Below, in pieces: positions 30,712 through 38,540 of a stretch of 42,102 bases of DNA. Within the stretch, counting starts at the first letter, position 1. The number at the start of each line of letters is the position of its first letter. Location of the stretch: positions 1 to 42,102 of the forward strand of contig JAMFSL010000213.1 of NCBI GenBank assembly GCA_026225275.1, given 5' to 3'. The DNA comes from Puia dinghuensis (GTDB taxonomy: Bacteria > Bacteroidota > Bacteroidia > Chitinophagales > Chitinophagaceae). The position numbers and the translations under genes were made by a program. The notes under the pieces were generated by a model. The model had not been told where the DNA came from. It saw only the letters and a program-made list of their open reading frames with translations, and did no database searches.

Positions 30712-31215
30712 GAATGGTGAATTAAGTAGGAAGCTCACAGTATTAATTTGATTCTCCCTTCTTTAATTACTTGTCTATGGGCGTTAAGGCCAATTTCCCT
30801 TTGGGGAACACCGGTTAAACGGTCGCATTCAATCAACCAATATCTCACCCCGGCGATTACCTCCGCTAAAGTCAGGATTGGCTACAGGCATGACCTTGGA
30901 CAGGACATTTACAATGAACATTTTTATCGATTCTTTGATTGAATTCTTCTCCTTAATAGGACCGCGCTTTCGCTCGCGGAAAATTGATTGTAAACTGAGA
31001 CTGGCAAGATCTGTCTTGTTTATCGGAAAAGATAGTACAAATCATCTATAGGTTTAACACTTCGCTGGATATCCTTTTATCCAATAGTTGATCCTTCTTG
31101 CCTTTCCCTCTGACTCCGGAGTAAGGGTCGCCGGACCCCGTTGTACGACGTGATAGGTACTGCAACCGCCAATGATATAGCGGTCCTGCAATATAGTTAA
31201 AAGGAAAAAACTGAT
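30712..31215. other. About 500 bp without a supportable gene
   Basis: All frames here are short and interrupted. The longest (30748-30942, plus) has no start context or domain and a composition unlike its neighbours. The stretch is A+T-rich and probably gene debris between the toxin-antitoxin pair and the two-component system. Confidence 0.5.
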
Positions 31216-31839
31216 TCACCGCTTACCGAATACCTTGTTCAATGCTTCAGTCCTGCTTTGAACCTGCAATTTCTCGTAAATGTGCCTGGTATGGGTCCTG
31301 ACAGTCTCCATGCCGACGTGCATCTCCGCAGCTATTTCCTTGAGCCGCAGACCCTGCGAAAGGGCTTTCAATATTTCTTTCTCCTTCTGGGTCAATATGT
31401 TCACCTTATTCAAAGGATCATTCATCCGAAAGCTTGAAATTACCCTTCTCGCAATGTTCGTACTCATCGGACTGCCGCCTTTATATACTTCCGTAATGGC
31501 TTCCAACAATTTATCCGGGGTGGTCTTCTTTACCAAATAGCCCGATGCCCCGGCTTTCAGCGAGTCAAAGATCTTGGAGTCATCTTCATAGACGGTGCTC
31601 ATGATGAATTGAATGCCCGGGCATTTATCCTTTAACTGGCCCACCGCCTCTATGCCGCTCAAGCCGGGGAGATTAATATCCATCAATACTACATCAGGAA
31701 TGCTTCGCTGAAGACCGATAATGGCATCTTCAGCATTGCCATAAGCGTCCAAACAGGAGAATCCGGTGCTGCTGTCGATAAGGAGTTGCAATCCCTCACG
31801 GATCTCCTTTAAATCATCAACAATTGCAACGGTTATCAT
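31216..31839 (-). CDS. NarL/LuxR-family response regulator
   Basis: The product is 207 residues. The receiver (1-120) has the acidic pocket Asp8-Asp9, phosphoacceptor Asp54 (DVVLMDINLPGLSGIEAV), Thr/Ser82 region (QFIMSTVYEDDSKIF) and Lys104 (YLVKKTTPDKLLEAI). The LuxR helix-turn-helix lies at about 143-205 (NILTQKEKEILKALSQGLRL, KEIAAEMHVGMETVRTHTRH). It is encoded 38 bp after the histidine kinase on the same strand, forming an operon. It should activate targets after phosphorylation; the neighbouring NHL-repeat lipoprotein, transcribed divergently from the kinase, is one candidate. Confidence 0.93.
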   Translation of the reverse strand: MITVAIVDDLKEIREGLQLLIDSSTGFSCLDAYGNAEDAIIGLQRSIPDVVLMDINLPGLSGIEAVGQLKDKCPGIQFIMSTVYEDDSKIFDSLKAGASGYLVKKTTPDKLLEAITEVYKGGSPMSTNIARRVISSFRMNDPLNKVNILTQKEKEILKALSQGLRLKEIAAEMHVGMETVRTHTRHIYEKLQVQSRTEALNKVFGKR

Positions 31840-31877
31840 CTTAGGTGTTAGTTAGGACAAATTTAATTGTTGCAGGC

Positions 31878-33263
31878 TTACTTTTTATAACAAAAAAAGG
31901 GTAGACGGAAATTTACTTCCGTTCCTATCCCCAAAACAGTTTCAATCTCACAGCTCCCCCCAATCTGGCTGAGCCTTGTCCTCATATTTTTTAAGCCATT
32001 CCCCAAAGGCCGGGAGTTGGCTATTTCGAACCCCCTACCATTGTCCCTGATGGAGATATGCAGGTGCTGTTCGGTTTGCTCCAAACTGATTGCCACCTCA
32101 TTACATCCAGCGTGTTTTGTGATGTTGTTACAGGTTTCTTTGATCACCAGAAACATATTTCGCCTCTGCACCTCTGACAATTGGGTATTTTCGTCCGTCA
32201 GTACGAAATGACAATCTGCCTTAATATTCTCCGTGTCAAAGAAGTTTACCACATACTCCCGCAAATAAGCTGCGAATGCAGCAAGTGTATCATTTTCGGC
32301 ATTGAGCACCCAAATTATATTTTCCAGGTTATCAATAAGCTCTCTGGAATGATTGGCTATGTTTTCCAGATTTGTTCTTGCCTTATCAGGCTCGCCTAAC
32401 TGTGTCTTGGCTATTTCTCCCAGTATCGCAATTTTCGTAAGCCCACTGCCGAGATCATCGTGTATGTCCATCGAAATACGATTGCGCTCTTCAACTCTGG
32501 CGTCCATTATGGCTTTGTTCTTTTCAAACTTCATTTGTTGAACGACGAATTTCTCCTGCTCCGCCTCCAGGACCGCGGCCTGTTTTTCATCAAATATACT
32601 CTTGACCCAATACCCGATGGCTATGGAAAAGAACAAAATATCTCCCATATACCCTACGTCAAGCCATTCAATGGCACCCAGGATTATCGTTTTATTTGCC
32701 CTCGTATTCGCAATAAAACTCATTAGCGTCGTAAGGAAAAAATAAGTGCAGCCCAACAGGACCAACTCCTGGAATCTTGATTTTTTCAGCATGACCAGCC
32801 GGCACAGCAATACCAGGCAAATGCTGAAGATGATAATGCGTATGGCCAAAAAGAAAAAGGATGGTAATCGCCGTCCAATACTATTGAAAACAATGACGAC
32901 TATTGCATAACACAGCATGACCGAGCCAAGGATCAACCAGACTTTGTAATAGCGCTTATTGGCTAAGTGTTGCAGCCCCAACGCGTTTATTCCGAAATTG
33001 ATGTACAAAGTAAAACTGACGATTTGCAAACCTTCATTCAGATATTGATGTAGGTTTTCAGCCCTTAGCGGCCCAACCAGATCAGCAGGTATCTCTCCAC
33101 GCAGCAATACAAAAAGACTCGAAAAGAACAGGTATAACGCGTAATTCAGGATCAATCTGTCCCTGAAAAAAACATACAAAATAGTATGATAGCTCGTAGC
33201 CAAAAGCGAAAACCCAAGGCAGACAAGCGAAAACAGATTTACTATCTTTTCTGAGTCATACAT
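31878..33263 (-). CDS. Multi-span sensor histidine kinase (HisKA_3 class)
   Basis: The product is 461 residues. The N-terminal half has about seven membrane helices (about 9-33, 38-55, 80-95, 108-126, 136-155, 167-184, 205-220), like the 7TM part of 7TMR-DISM sensors but without a recognisable extracellular domain. A coiled-coil linker (EKQAAVLEAEQEKFVVQQMK) leads to the HisKA_3 dimerisation helix with His268 (VEERNRISMDIHDDLGSGLT), and the HATPase domain ends at the C-terminus (VIKETCNNITKHAG, DNGRGFEI, NGLKNMRTRLSQIGGSCEIE). This is the partner class of NarL regulators, matching the next gene. The stimulus is unknown, presumably membrane-borne. Confidence 0.9.
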   Translation of the reverse strand: MYDSEKIVNLFSLVCLGFSLLATSYHTILYVFFRDRLILNYALYLFFSSLFVLLRGEIPADLVGPLRAENLHQYLNEGLQIVSFTLYINFGINALGLQHLANKRYYKVWLILGSVMLCYAIVVIVFNSIGRRLPSFFFLAIRIIIFSICLVLLCRLVMLKKSRFQELVLLGCTYFFLTTLMSFIANTRANKTIILGAIEWLDVGYMGDILFFSIAIGYWVKSIFDEKQAAVLEAEQEKFVVQQMKFEKNKAIMDARVEERNRISMDIHDDLGSGLTKIAILGEIAKTQLGEPDKARTNLENIANHSRELIDNLENIIWVLNAENDTLAAFAAYLREYVVNFFDTENIKADCHFVLTDENTQLSEVQRRNMFLVIKETCNNITKHAGCNEVAISLEQTEQHLHISIRDNGRGFEIANSRPLGNGLKNMRTRLSQIGGSCEIETVLGIGTEVNFRLPFFCYKK

Positions 33264-33432
33264 TGCTTGCTAATGCGTTGGTTAGATTGGCTTATTTACA
33301 GGGCAGCGTATATTGGCCATCCGAAAATAAGATTTAAAGTTGTCTCCTACCCCTTTTTTGGGATTTTTTGAGGGTCATCGGTCGACTATTTTTACACTGT
33401 CTCCTCCTTTTATAAACGCATAATCACAAGTA

Positions 33433-34950
33433 ATGAAAAAGTCTTTTGCCATTGCGGCAGGCATTTCCTGTCTATTGCTTTGCTTATTCATTTTGCAAAG
33501 TTGCAACAAGAAAAACAATATGGGGGTCACGGTAACAGTGACTTCTGTTAGTCCCCGTAGTGGTAATTCAGGAACATTCGTGACGATAACGGGCACCGGT
33601 TTTGTTGCCGATACGACACAGGAAAGTGTTTTGATGGGGCCTATCAATGCGCCGATCATAGCTGCCAGCTCCACCCAGCTCGTTGTGGCTGTTCCGATCA
33701 ACAAGGATTCTGCAAGCGTGGATTCTGTTCTGATCGTGGTAACTGTCCAATCCGTTATCATCGGTTCGGGCTATTTCACCTACAACAATACAAATGTAGG
33801 GGCGGGACAGGTCACTACGTTTGCGGGAAGCGGCCAATCCGGTTCTGCCGACGGCCCGGCGGCCTCGGCTACTTTTAATTCGCCGGAAAATGGTGTATTC
33901 GACAAATCGGGCAATTTATACGTAGCCGATTTCGGGAACAACGAGATACGAAAGGTCACCCCCGACGGAACGGTGTCCACTTTTGCCGGCAGCACAACGG
34001 CGGGCTACCAGGACGGGCCGGCTGCACAAGCGCTGTTCAGTGCGCCTTCCGGCCTTTGTTTTGATACGCAGGGTGATCTATATGTATCCGACGAATTGAA
34101 CAACCGGATCCGAAAGATCGATCCGGCTGGGAATGTGACCACGGTTGCAGGCACAGGGCAGGTCGGTTACATTTACGGCGCCAGGCCCGCGCTGGCCAGC
34201 AGTTTTGACCGGCCCATCGGGATTGCGTACGATTCGATCAGCAATATGCTGATCGTCGCAGACAGCCGCAACAATGTGATCCGGGCCATCAGTCTCGCCG
34301 ACAGTACCTGTACTACAATCGCCGGTCCGATCGATGGGCCCACCGATATAGGTTCCGCCGATGAAACCAACGGAGATGCCACAATAAATGGCGCTACGTT
34401 CAACAGTCCCAGGGGAATTGCGATCTATGCTAACGGAACAAGTGCGAATGAAAACCTGTTTGTGTATGTGGCTGAATATGGTAACAATAAAATCAGAGAG
34501 GTGGTTTCTGTGGGCAACATATACAATAACCTGTTCAACCAGGGCACGGGCGGGCAGGTTGCCAATGTTAATACCTATACGCTAGCCGGAAATGCTGGCA
34601 ATCAATCCGGATTTACCAATGGCACGGGATCTGCCGCCAGTTTTTACGGTCCCAACAGCCTCTGCTTCGGCGCTTCGAGTATCTTTGGCGGCAGCGGTAT
34701 CCCGCTTCTGTTTATAGGCGACGCCAGCAACCACGCGATCCGCTACGCACAGGGAGCAGCCGGCAGCACTTCCGGATCACAAATCAATTTTGAAACGGTG
34801 ACAGGGACAGGATTTCCGGGTCTTGTGAATGGCTCCTACACCCAGGCGCAATTTGAATACCCCGACGGCGTCGCTTATAATCCGGTAGATGGCAATTTGT
34901 ACGTGATCGAATTCGGGAACAACGATATCCGGAAAATACTGCTGCATTGA
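33433..34950 (+). CDS. Lipoprotein with IPT/TIG domain and NHL-type beta-propeller repeats
   Basis: The product is 505 residues. The signal peptide ends in a lipobox (LFILQSCNKK, Cys24 region), so it should be anchored in the outer or inner membrane. Residues about 33-115 form an IPT/TIG immunoglobulin-like domain (VTSVSPRSGNSGTFVTITGT, GFVADTTQESVLMGP). From about 125 onward come NHL repeats of a propeller: VTTFAGSGQSGSADGPAASA, DKSGNLYVADFGNNEIRKVT, SDELNNRIRKIDPAGNVTTV, and VEFGNNDIRKI at the end. Such proteins bind other proteins or polysaccharide at the cell surface in Bacteroidota; the ligand is unknown. It is divergent from the histidine kinase with a 170-bp gap and is the last gene before the tRNA-Pro. 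Confidence 0.88.
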   Translation: MKKSFAIAAGISCLLLCLFILQSCNKKNNMGVTVTVTSVSPRSGNSGTFVTITGTGFVADTTQESVLMGPINAPIIAASSTQLVVAVPINKDSASVDSVLIVVTVQSVIIGSGYFTYNNTNVGAGQVTTFAGSGQSGSADGPAASATFNSPENGVFDKSGNLYVADFGNNEIRKVTPDGTVSTFAGSTTAGYQDGPAAQALFSAPSGLCFDTQGDLYVSDELNNRIRKIDPAGNVTTVAGTGQVGYIYGARPALASSFDRPIGIAYDSISNMLIVADSRNNVIRAISLADSTCTTIAGPIDGPTDIGSADETNGDATINGATFNSPRGIAIYANGTSANENLFVYVAEYGNNKIREVVSVGNIYNNLFNQGTGGQVANVNTYTLAGNAGNQSGFTNGTGSAASFYGPNSLCFGASSIFGGSGIPLLFIGDASNHAIRYAQGAAGSTSGSQINFETVTGTGFPGLVNGSYTQAQFEYPDGVAYNPVDGNLYVIEFGNNDIRKILLH

Positions 34951-35054
34951 AAGGAGCATTGAGCGAACCCGGAATGATGATTATAGATGTCGAAAAACCT
35001 AATATTCTGTACGGTCAAAGTCTGGTTAGATGAAAAAATCCCCCAATTAAATGT

Positions 35055-35091
35055 AAAATAAAAAGCTGTCCGAAATATGTCCGAACAGCTT
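35055..35091 (-). terminator. Terminator of tRNA-Pro
   Basis: On the minus strand AAGCTGTTCGGA and TTCGGACAGCTT pair over twelve positions with two G-U pairs, followed by TTTTTATTTT. It lies about 30 bases after the tRNA 3' end. Confidence 0.8.
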
Positions 35092-35119
35092 CTAATCAAT
35101 TTAAAATCAACTTAAATAG

Positions 35120-35193
35120 TCGGGAAGACAGGATTCGAACCTGCGACCCCCTGGTCCCAAACCAGGTGCGCTACCGGCCTGCGCTACTTCCCG
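35120..35193 (-). tRNA. tRNA-Pro, anticodon TGG
   Basis: Seventy-four bases on the minus strand, beginning CGGGAAG and ending CTTCCCG plus discriminator A, which gives a perfect seven-pair acceptor stem. The D arm contains AGCGCAGGCCGGTAGCGC. The anticodon arm is CCTGG-TTTGGGA-CCAGG with anticodon TGG. The T arm is GCAGG-TTCGAAT-CCTGT. CCA is not encoded. Three partial copies of its 3' end lie to the left in the same orientation (18719, 28629, 29563), marking it as an integration target. Confidence 0.95.
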
Positions 35194-35261
35194 ATCCGCC
35201 ATGCTGGCGCGTCCTTACCGGAAAATGGTGGCCCTGTGAGGGCTTTTTCCCGGCGGGAGTG

Positions 35262-35269
35262 CAAATGTA
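35262..35269 (-). promoter_or_regulatory. Probable -7 box of the tRNA-Pro promoter
   Basis: TACATTTG on the minus strand fits TAnnTTTG exactly and lies about 70 bases before the tRNA 5' end. No good -33 TTTG is seen (a TTAG is in the right place), so transcription from here is likely but not certain. Confidence 0.45.
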
Positions 35270-35289
35270 GGTATTTAATACTGAACCGC

Positions 35290-35757
35290 CTAACTAGGTT
35301 GGGATGTCTTGCGGGGAAACAGCAGTTTTAGGAAAGAATAGACGTAGCAGCCGGCACAAAATCGGACAAAGGCCTCGAGGGAGGCGAAGATCAGCAGGAT
35401 AAATGCCATCACTTCTGCGGCAATATCCAGCCGGAGCAACGATAATACGAGGATTGCTGTGAGGAAAAGGAAGCCTACCCCGGCAGCAAACCGCTTGGGC
35501 GCCCGGTCCACGGGCCGATTGGGGATGGACAGCCGCTTAACCAGGAAACTACTGATGATATTCAACAGGCTGAATTTGCCATAGTTGGCGGCCCGCAACA
35601 AAAAGTCGATGGCCAGACAGGCCGGGATGACCGCAAAACCGGTAAAAAACCATACGAGGACCCATAACAGGGTCTGGAAAGCCGTTAAACGGGCCTGATT
35701 TTCATTGATGGTGACAAAATCCACCGGGCATTCTATGCTGGAGGGGGCGCTGGCCAT
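35290..35757 (-). CDS. DUF4395 family membrane protein
   Basis: The product is 155 residues. It starts with a CPVDFVTINENQARLTAFQT motif, the DUF4395 signature, followed by four hydrophobic helices (about 27-43, 45-55, 91-107, 113-135) and a conserved RAPKRFAAGVGFLFLTAIL. A Cys pair near the end (FCAGCYVY) is notable, because some members are fused or linked to thioredoxin-like proteins. The function is unknown. It is transcribed divergently from the helicase gene. Its promoter box (35762-35769) lies immediately before the ATG, so the mRNA would have almost no leader. Confidence 0.85.
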   Translation of the reverse strand: MASAPSSIECPVDFVTINENQARLTAFQTLLWVLVWFFTGFAVIPACLAIDFLLRAANYGKFSLLNIISSFLVKRLSIPNRPVDRAPKRFAAGVGFLFLTAILVLSLLRLDIAAEVMAFILLIFASLEAFVRFCAGCYVYSFLKLLFPRKTSQPS

Positions 35758-35761
35758 ACAA

Positions 35762-35788
35762 CAAAGATAGGGGTTATTTTTTAGTCAA
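35762..35788 (-). promoter_or_regulatory. Promoter of the DUF4395 gene, near-leaderless
   Basis: On the minus strand TTG (35786-35788), 16 bases, then TATCTTTG (35762-35769), an exact -7 box. The ATG at 35757 begins five bases past the box, so transcription should start at or within a few bases of the start codon. Confidence 0.65.
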
Positions 35789-35820
35789 CTCATTTTGTAG
35801 ACTAATAGAGGGCAGGTTTA

Positions 35821-35890
35821 GGGAGACGGGAGGGTCGGGGAGCCAGGGGCGGGCGGAGACGGGGAAGGTCAGGGGGTCGGAGGGGGGGAC
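35821..35890 (+). other. G-rich tract with G-quadruplex potential
   Basis: The first 20 bases are GGGAGACGGGAGGGTCGGGG, four G-runs of three or more with loops of four, one and two bases, the textbook G4 pattern. Further runs of four, three, four, five and seven G follow to about 35888. It lies between the divergent promoters of DUF4395 and the helicase. No gene fits it. Confidence 0.6.
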
Positions 35891-35931
35891 AGAAGGGCGG
35901 TCATCTGCCCGAACTAGCGTATTTTTGCCGA

Positions 35932-37254
35932 ATGTTAATGAATTCCGACGCCATCGACAAGATGCTGTCTCTCCTCAAGATCGATGAATTGAACGAACTG
36001 CAGTCCGCGGCCATAGAGGCGGCGCAGCAGGAAGGTGACCTGGTCATCTTGTCGGATACAGGCTCGGGGAAGACCCTTGCATTTTTGCTGCCCTTACTGG
36101 CTTTGTTGGACGACCAGACGGCCGGCACCCAGGCCATGATCATTGTACCCTCCCGCGAGTTGGCGATCCAGATCGAACAAGTCTTTAAGACGATGGGAAC
36201 CGGGTGGAAGGTCAGCTGCTGCTACGGCGGCCACCTTCGGGAGACGGAAGAAAATAACCTGATCGAGGCGCCGGCACTGATCGTCGGCACCCCCGGGCGG
36301 CTAGCTGATCACATCCGACGCAACAACATCCACACCGATAGCATCCGCACGCTGGTGCTGGACGAATTCGACAAATCCCTGGAAGCAGGCTTCGAGGAAG
36401 AAATGGCCTTTATCATCGGATCGCTACGATCGCTGACCAAAAGGATCCTCACTTCGGCAACCGCAGCCGTGGAGATCCCGGATTTCGTCGGACTCGGAAC
36501 GGTCCAAACGCTGAACTTTCTCTCCGGCGAGCCGACGGAACGACTCACCCTCCAGCAGGTATTCAGCCCGGACAACGACAAAATCGACACTTTGTTCAGG
36601 CTGATCTGCCGCATCGGCAACCGGTCAGCTGTCGTATTCTGCAATCACCGGGAATCGGTGGAACGGACCAGCACCCTATTGCGGGATAAAGGGATCGTAA
36701 ATGTCTTTTACCATGGCGCTATGGAACAACCTGAACGAGATAGCGCTTTGGCCAAATTTCGCAACGGCAGCGCCGACATTCTGGTCACCACGGACCTCGC
36801 ATCGCGGGGATTGGATGTGCCGAACATCCGCTATATCATCCACTACCACCTCCCCCCCACCCCGGAAGTATTCATCCATCGCAACGGCAGAACGGCCCGC
36901 ATGGATGCCAGCGGAACGGCTATCCTTATCCTGTCCCCGGAAGAAAGACTGCCGTCGTATATCCAGGAAGAGCCGGAGACGATTGAACTACCCGCCACAG
37001 CCACATTGCCGGCCAAACCTAAATGGACCACCCTGTATATTTCCGCCGGTAAGAAAAACAAAGTCAATAAGGTGGACGTCGTAGGATTTTTCACTCATAA
37101 AGGGCAGCTCAAGAAAGAAGATATCGGACTCATCGAGGTAAAGGACTTCTTCTCCTACGTAGCCCTCCGCAAGTCGCAGGTCAGTCATGTCTTACAACTA
37201 ATCAAGGACGAAAAGCTCAAGAATAAAAAATTGAAGATCGACGTAGCCAAATAG
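35932..37254 (+). CDS. DEAD-box RNA helicase, with a DbpA-like C-terminal domain
   Basis: The product is 440 residues. Domain 1 has Q-motif-like LNELQSAAIEAA, motif I DTGSGKT, Ia PSRELAIQ, GG (CCYGGHLRE), Ib TPGRL, II DEFD in place of DEAD, and III TSAT. Domain 2 has IV VVFCNHRESVE, V TTDLASRGLDVP, and VI HRNGRTARM, where the usual final Gly-Arg is altered. Residues about 365-435 (WTTLYISAGKKNKVNKVDVV, LKKEDIGLIEVKDFFSYVAL) form a DbpA/RNA-recognition-like domain, suggesting a ribosome-assembly role. The -7 box TATTTTTG (35920-35927) lies five bases before the ATG. A second ATG two codons later is also possible. A G-quadruplex-prone tract precedes it. Confidence 0.9.
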   Translation: MLMNSDAIDKMLSLLKIDELNELQSAAIEAAQQEGDLVILSDTGSGKTLAFLLPLLALLDDQTAGTQAMIIVPSRELAIQIEQVFKTMGTGWKVSCCYGGHLRETEENNLIEAPALIVGTPGRLADHIRRNNIHTDSIRTLVLDEFDKSLEAGFEEEMAFIIGSLRSLTKRILTSATAAVEIPDFVGLGTVQTLNFLSGEPTERLTLQQVFSPDNDKIDTLFRLICRIGNRSAVVFCNHRESVERTSTLLRDKGIVNVFYHGAMEQPERDSALAKFRNGSADILVTTDLASRGLDVPNIRYIIHYHLPPTPEVFIHRNGRTARMDASGTAILILSPEERLPSYIQEEPETIELPATATLPAKPKWTTLYISAGKKNKVNKVDVVGFFTHKGQLKKEDIGLIEVKDFFSYVALRKSQVSHVLQLIKDEKLKNKKLKIDVAK

Positions 37255-37280
37255 ATCGATTCTGGCGTACTTTAGCGATC

Positions 37281-38540
37281 ATGCGCCTCATCAAGATCAT
37301 CAACGGACGGATCATCACCCCCTACCGCGTTCTCCATAGCGCAACGCTGCTTATCACCGGCGACAAGATCACCGCTCTCGACGAAGGAGATATCGACACT
37401 CCAGACGCGCAGATCATCGATGCGGCAGGGCACTATGTCGCTCCCGGCTTTATCGACATCCATGTGCATGGCGGAGGGGGGCACGATTTTATGGATGGGA
37501 CGGAAGAGGCCTTTTTGGAGATTGCGAAGCTTCACGCCCGCCATGGTACAACGTCCATGACGCCTACCACGCTGAGCAGCGAGAAAGAGGAACTACATCA
37601 AATATTACAGACTTATGAGCGGGTCGCAGGCGGAGCGGCGGGGGTCGGGGGTGCGGCGGGCTCCGGGGGTGCGGCGGGTTCGTTGGGCTCCGGGGGAGCT
37701 GCCTTTATCGGCATGCACCTGGAAGGACCTTACTTCGCGATGAACCAGCGCGGCGCCCAGGATCCGCGTTATATCCGTGACCCAGATCCTGCAGAATATG
37801 AACCATTGCTGACACAGTACCCTTCTATCAGGCGGTGGAGTGCGGCTCCGGAGTTAAAAGGCGCACTTGCATTTGCAGAGTTTGTCCGGTCAAAAGGCGT
37901 ACTGGCGGCCCTGGCTCATACAGATGCTATTTATGAAGAAGTTCTGGAAGGTTTCGAAAAGGGATTTACCCATGCCACTCACCTCTATTCAGCCATGTCG
38001 GGCGTCACCCGGCGCGGCGCCGCCAGGTATGCCGGCGCTATCGAGAGCGCTTTCCTACTCGATGAAATGACCGTCGAGATCATCGCGGATGGCGTGCACC
38101 TCCCTCCTCCCCTGCTGAAGCTGGTCTATAAAATCAAAGGCGCGGACAAGACGGCATTGATAACGGACGCGATGCGCGGCGCAGGCATGCCCCCGGGAGA
38201 AAGCATACTGGGCAGCAAACATAACGGCTTACCAGTAATCATAGAGGATGGGGTGGCGAAACTGCGTGATAGAAGTGCGTTTGCCGGAAGCGTAGCGACG
38301 GCTGACAGACTCGTCAGAAATATGATACAGCTCGCGGATGTGCCTTTGTGCGACGCGGTCCGAATGATGACCTCCACCCCCGCAGCGATCATGGGTGTCG
38401 CGGATCGGAAAGGAACGTTGACGCCAGGTAAAGATGCGGATATCGTCTTCTTTGACGATGCTATTAGTATACAGCTGACGATGGTTGGCGGGAGGATCGT
38501 TTATACAAAAGAAAAGGAAATTCATGCCAGACCACATTAA
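37281..38540 (+). CDS. nagA: N-acetylglucosamine-6-phosphate deacetylase
   Basis: The product is 419 residues of the amidohydrolase superfamily. Metal- and substrate-binding motifs are present: the GFIDIHVHGGGGHDFMDG barrel strand, Glu in MHLEGPYFAMNQRGAQD, His in LAALAHTDA and FTHATHLYSAM, and catalytic Asp in LITDAMRGAG. It removes acetate from GlcNAc-6-phosphate in amino-sugar catabolism. Just before the HLEGPYF motif it carries about 26 extra residues of Gly/Ala/Ser repeats (GGAAGVGGAAGSGGAAGS and onward; 37627-37702), which normal NagA lacks. The next gene, the deaminase, starts 17 bases inside its end, so both steps are coupled. Confidence 0.92.
   Translation: MRLIKIINGRIITPYRVLHSATLLITGDKITALDEGDIDTPDAQIIDAAGHYVAPGFIDIHVHGGGGHDFMDGTEEAFLEIAKLHARHGTTSMTPTTLSSEKEELHQILQTYERVAGGAAGVGGAAGSGGAAGSLGSGGAAFIGMHLEGPYFAMNQRGAQDPRYIRDPDPAEYEPLLTQYPSIRRWSAAPELKGALAFAEFVRSKGVLAALAHTDAIYEEVLEGFEKGFTHATHLYSAMSGVTRRGAARYAGAIESAFLLDEMTVEIIADGVHLPPPLLKLVYKIKGADKTALITDAMRGAGMPPGESILGSKHNGLPVIIEDGVAKLRDRSAFAGSVATADRLVRNMIQLADVPLCDAVRMMTSTPAAIMGVADRKGTLTPGKDADIVFFDDAISIQLTMVGGRIVYTKEKEIHARPH

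Noticed and set aside
30748-30942. 64-codon plus-strand frame in the gap before the two-component system
   Set aside because: No start context, no domain, stop-rich alternatives in all frames and unlike neighbouring codon use.
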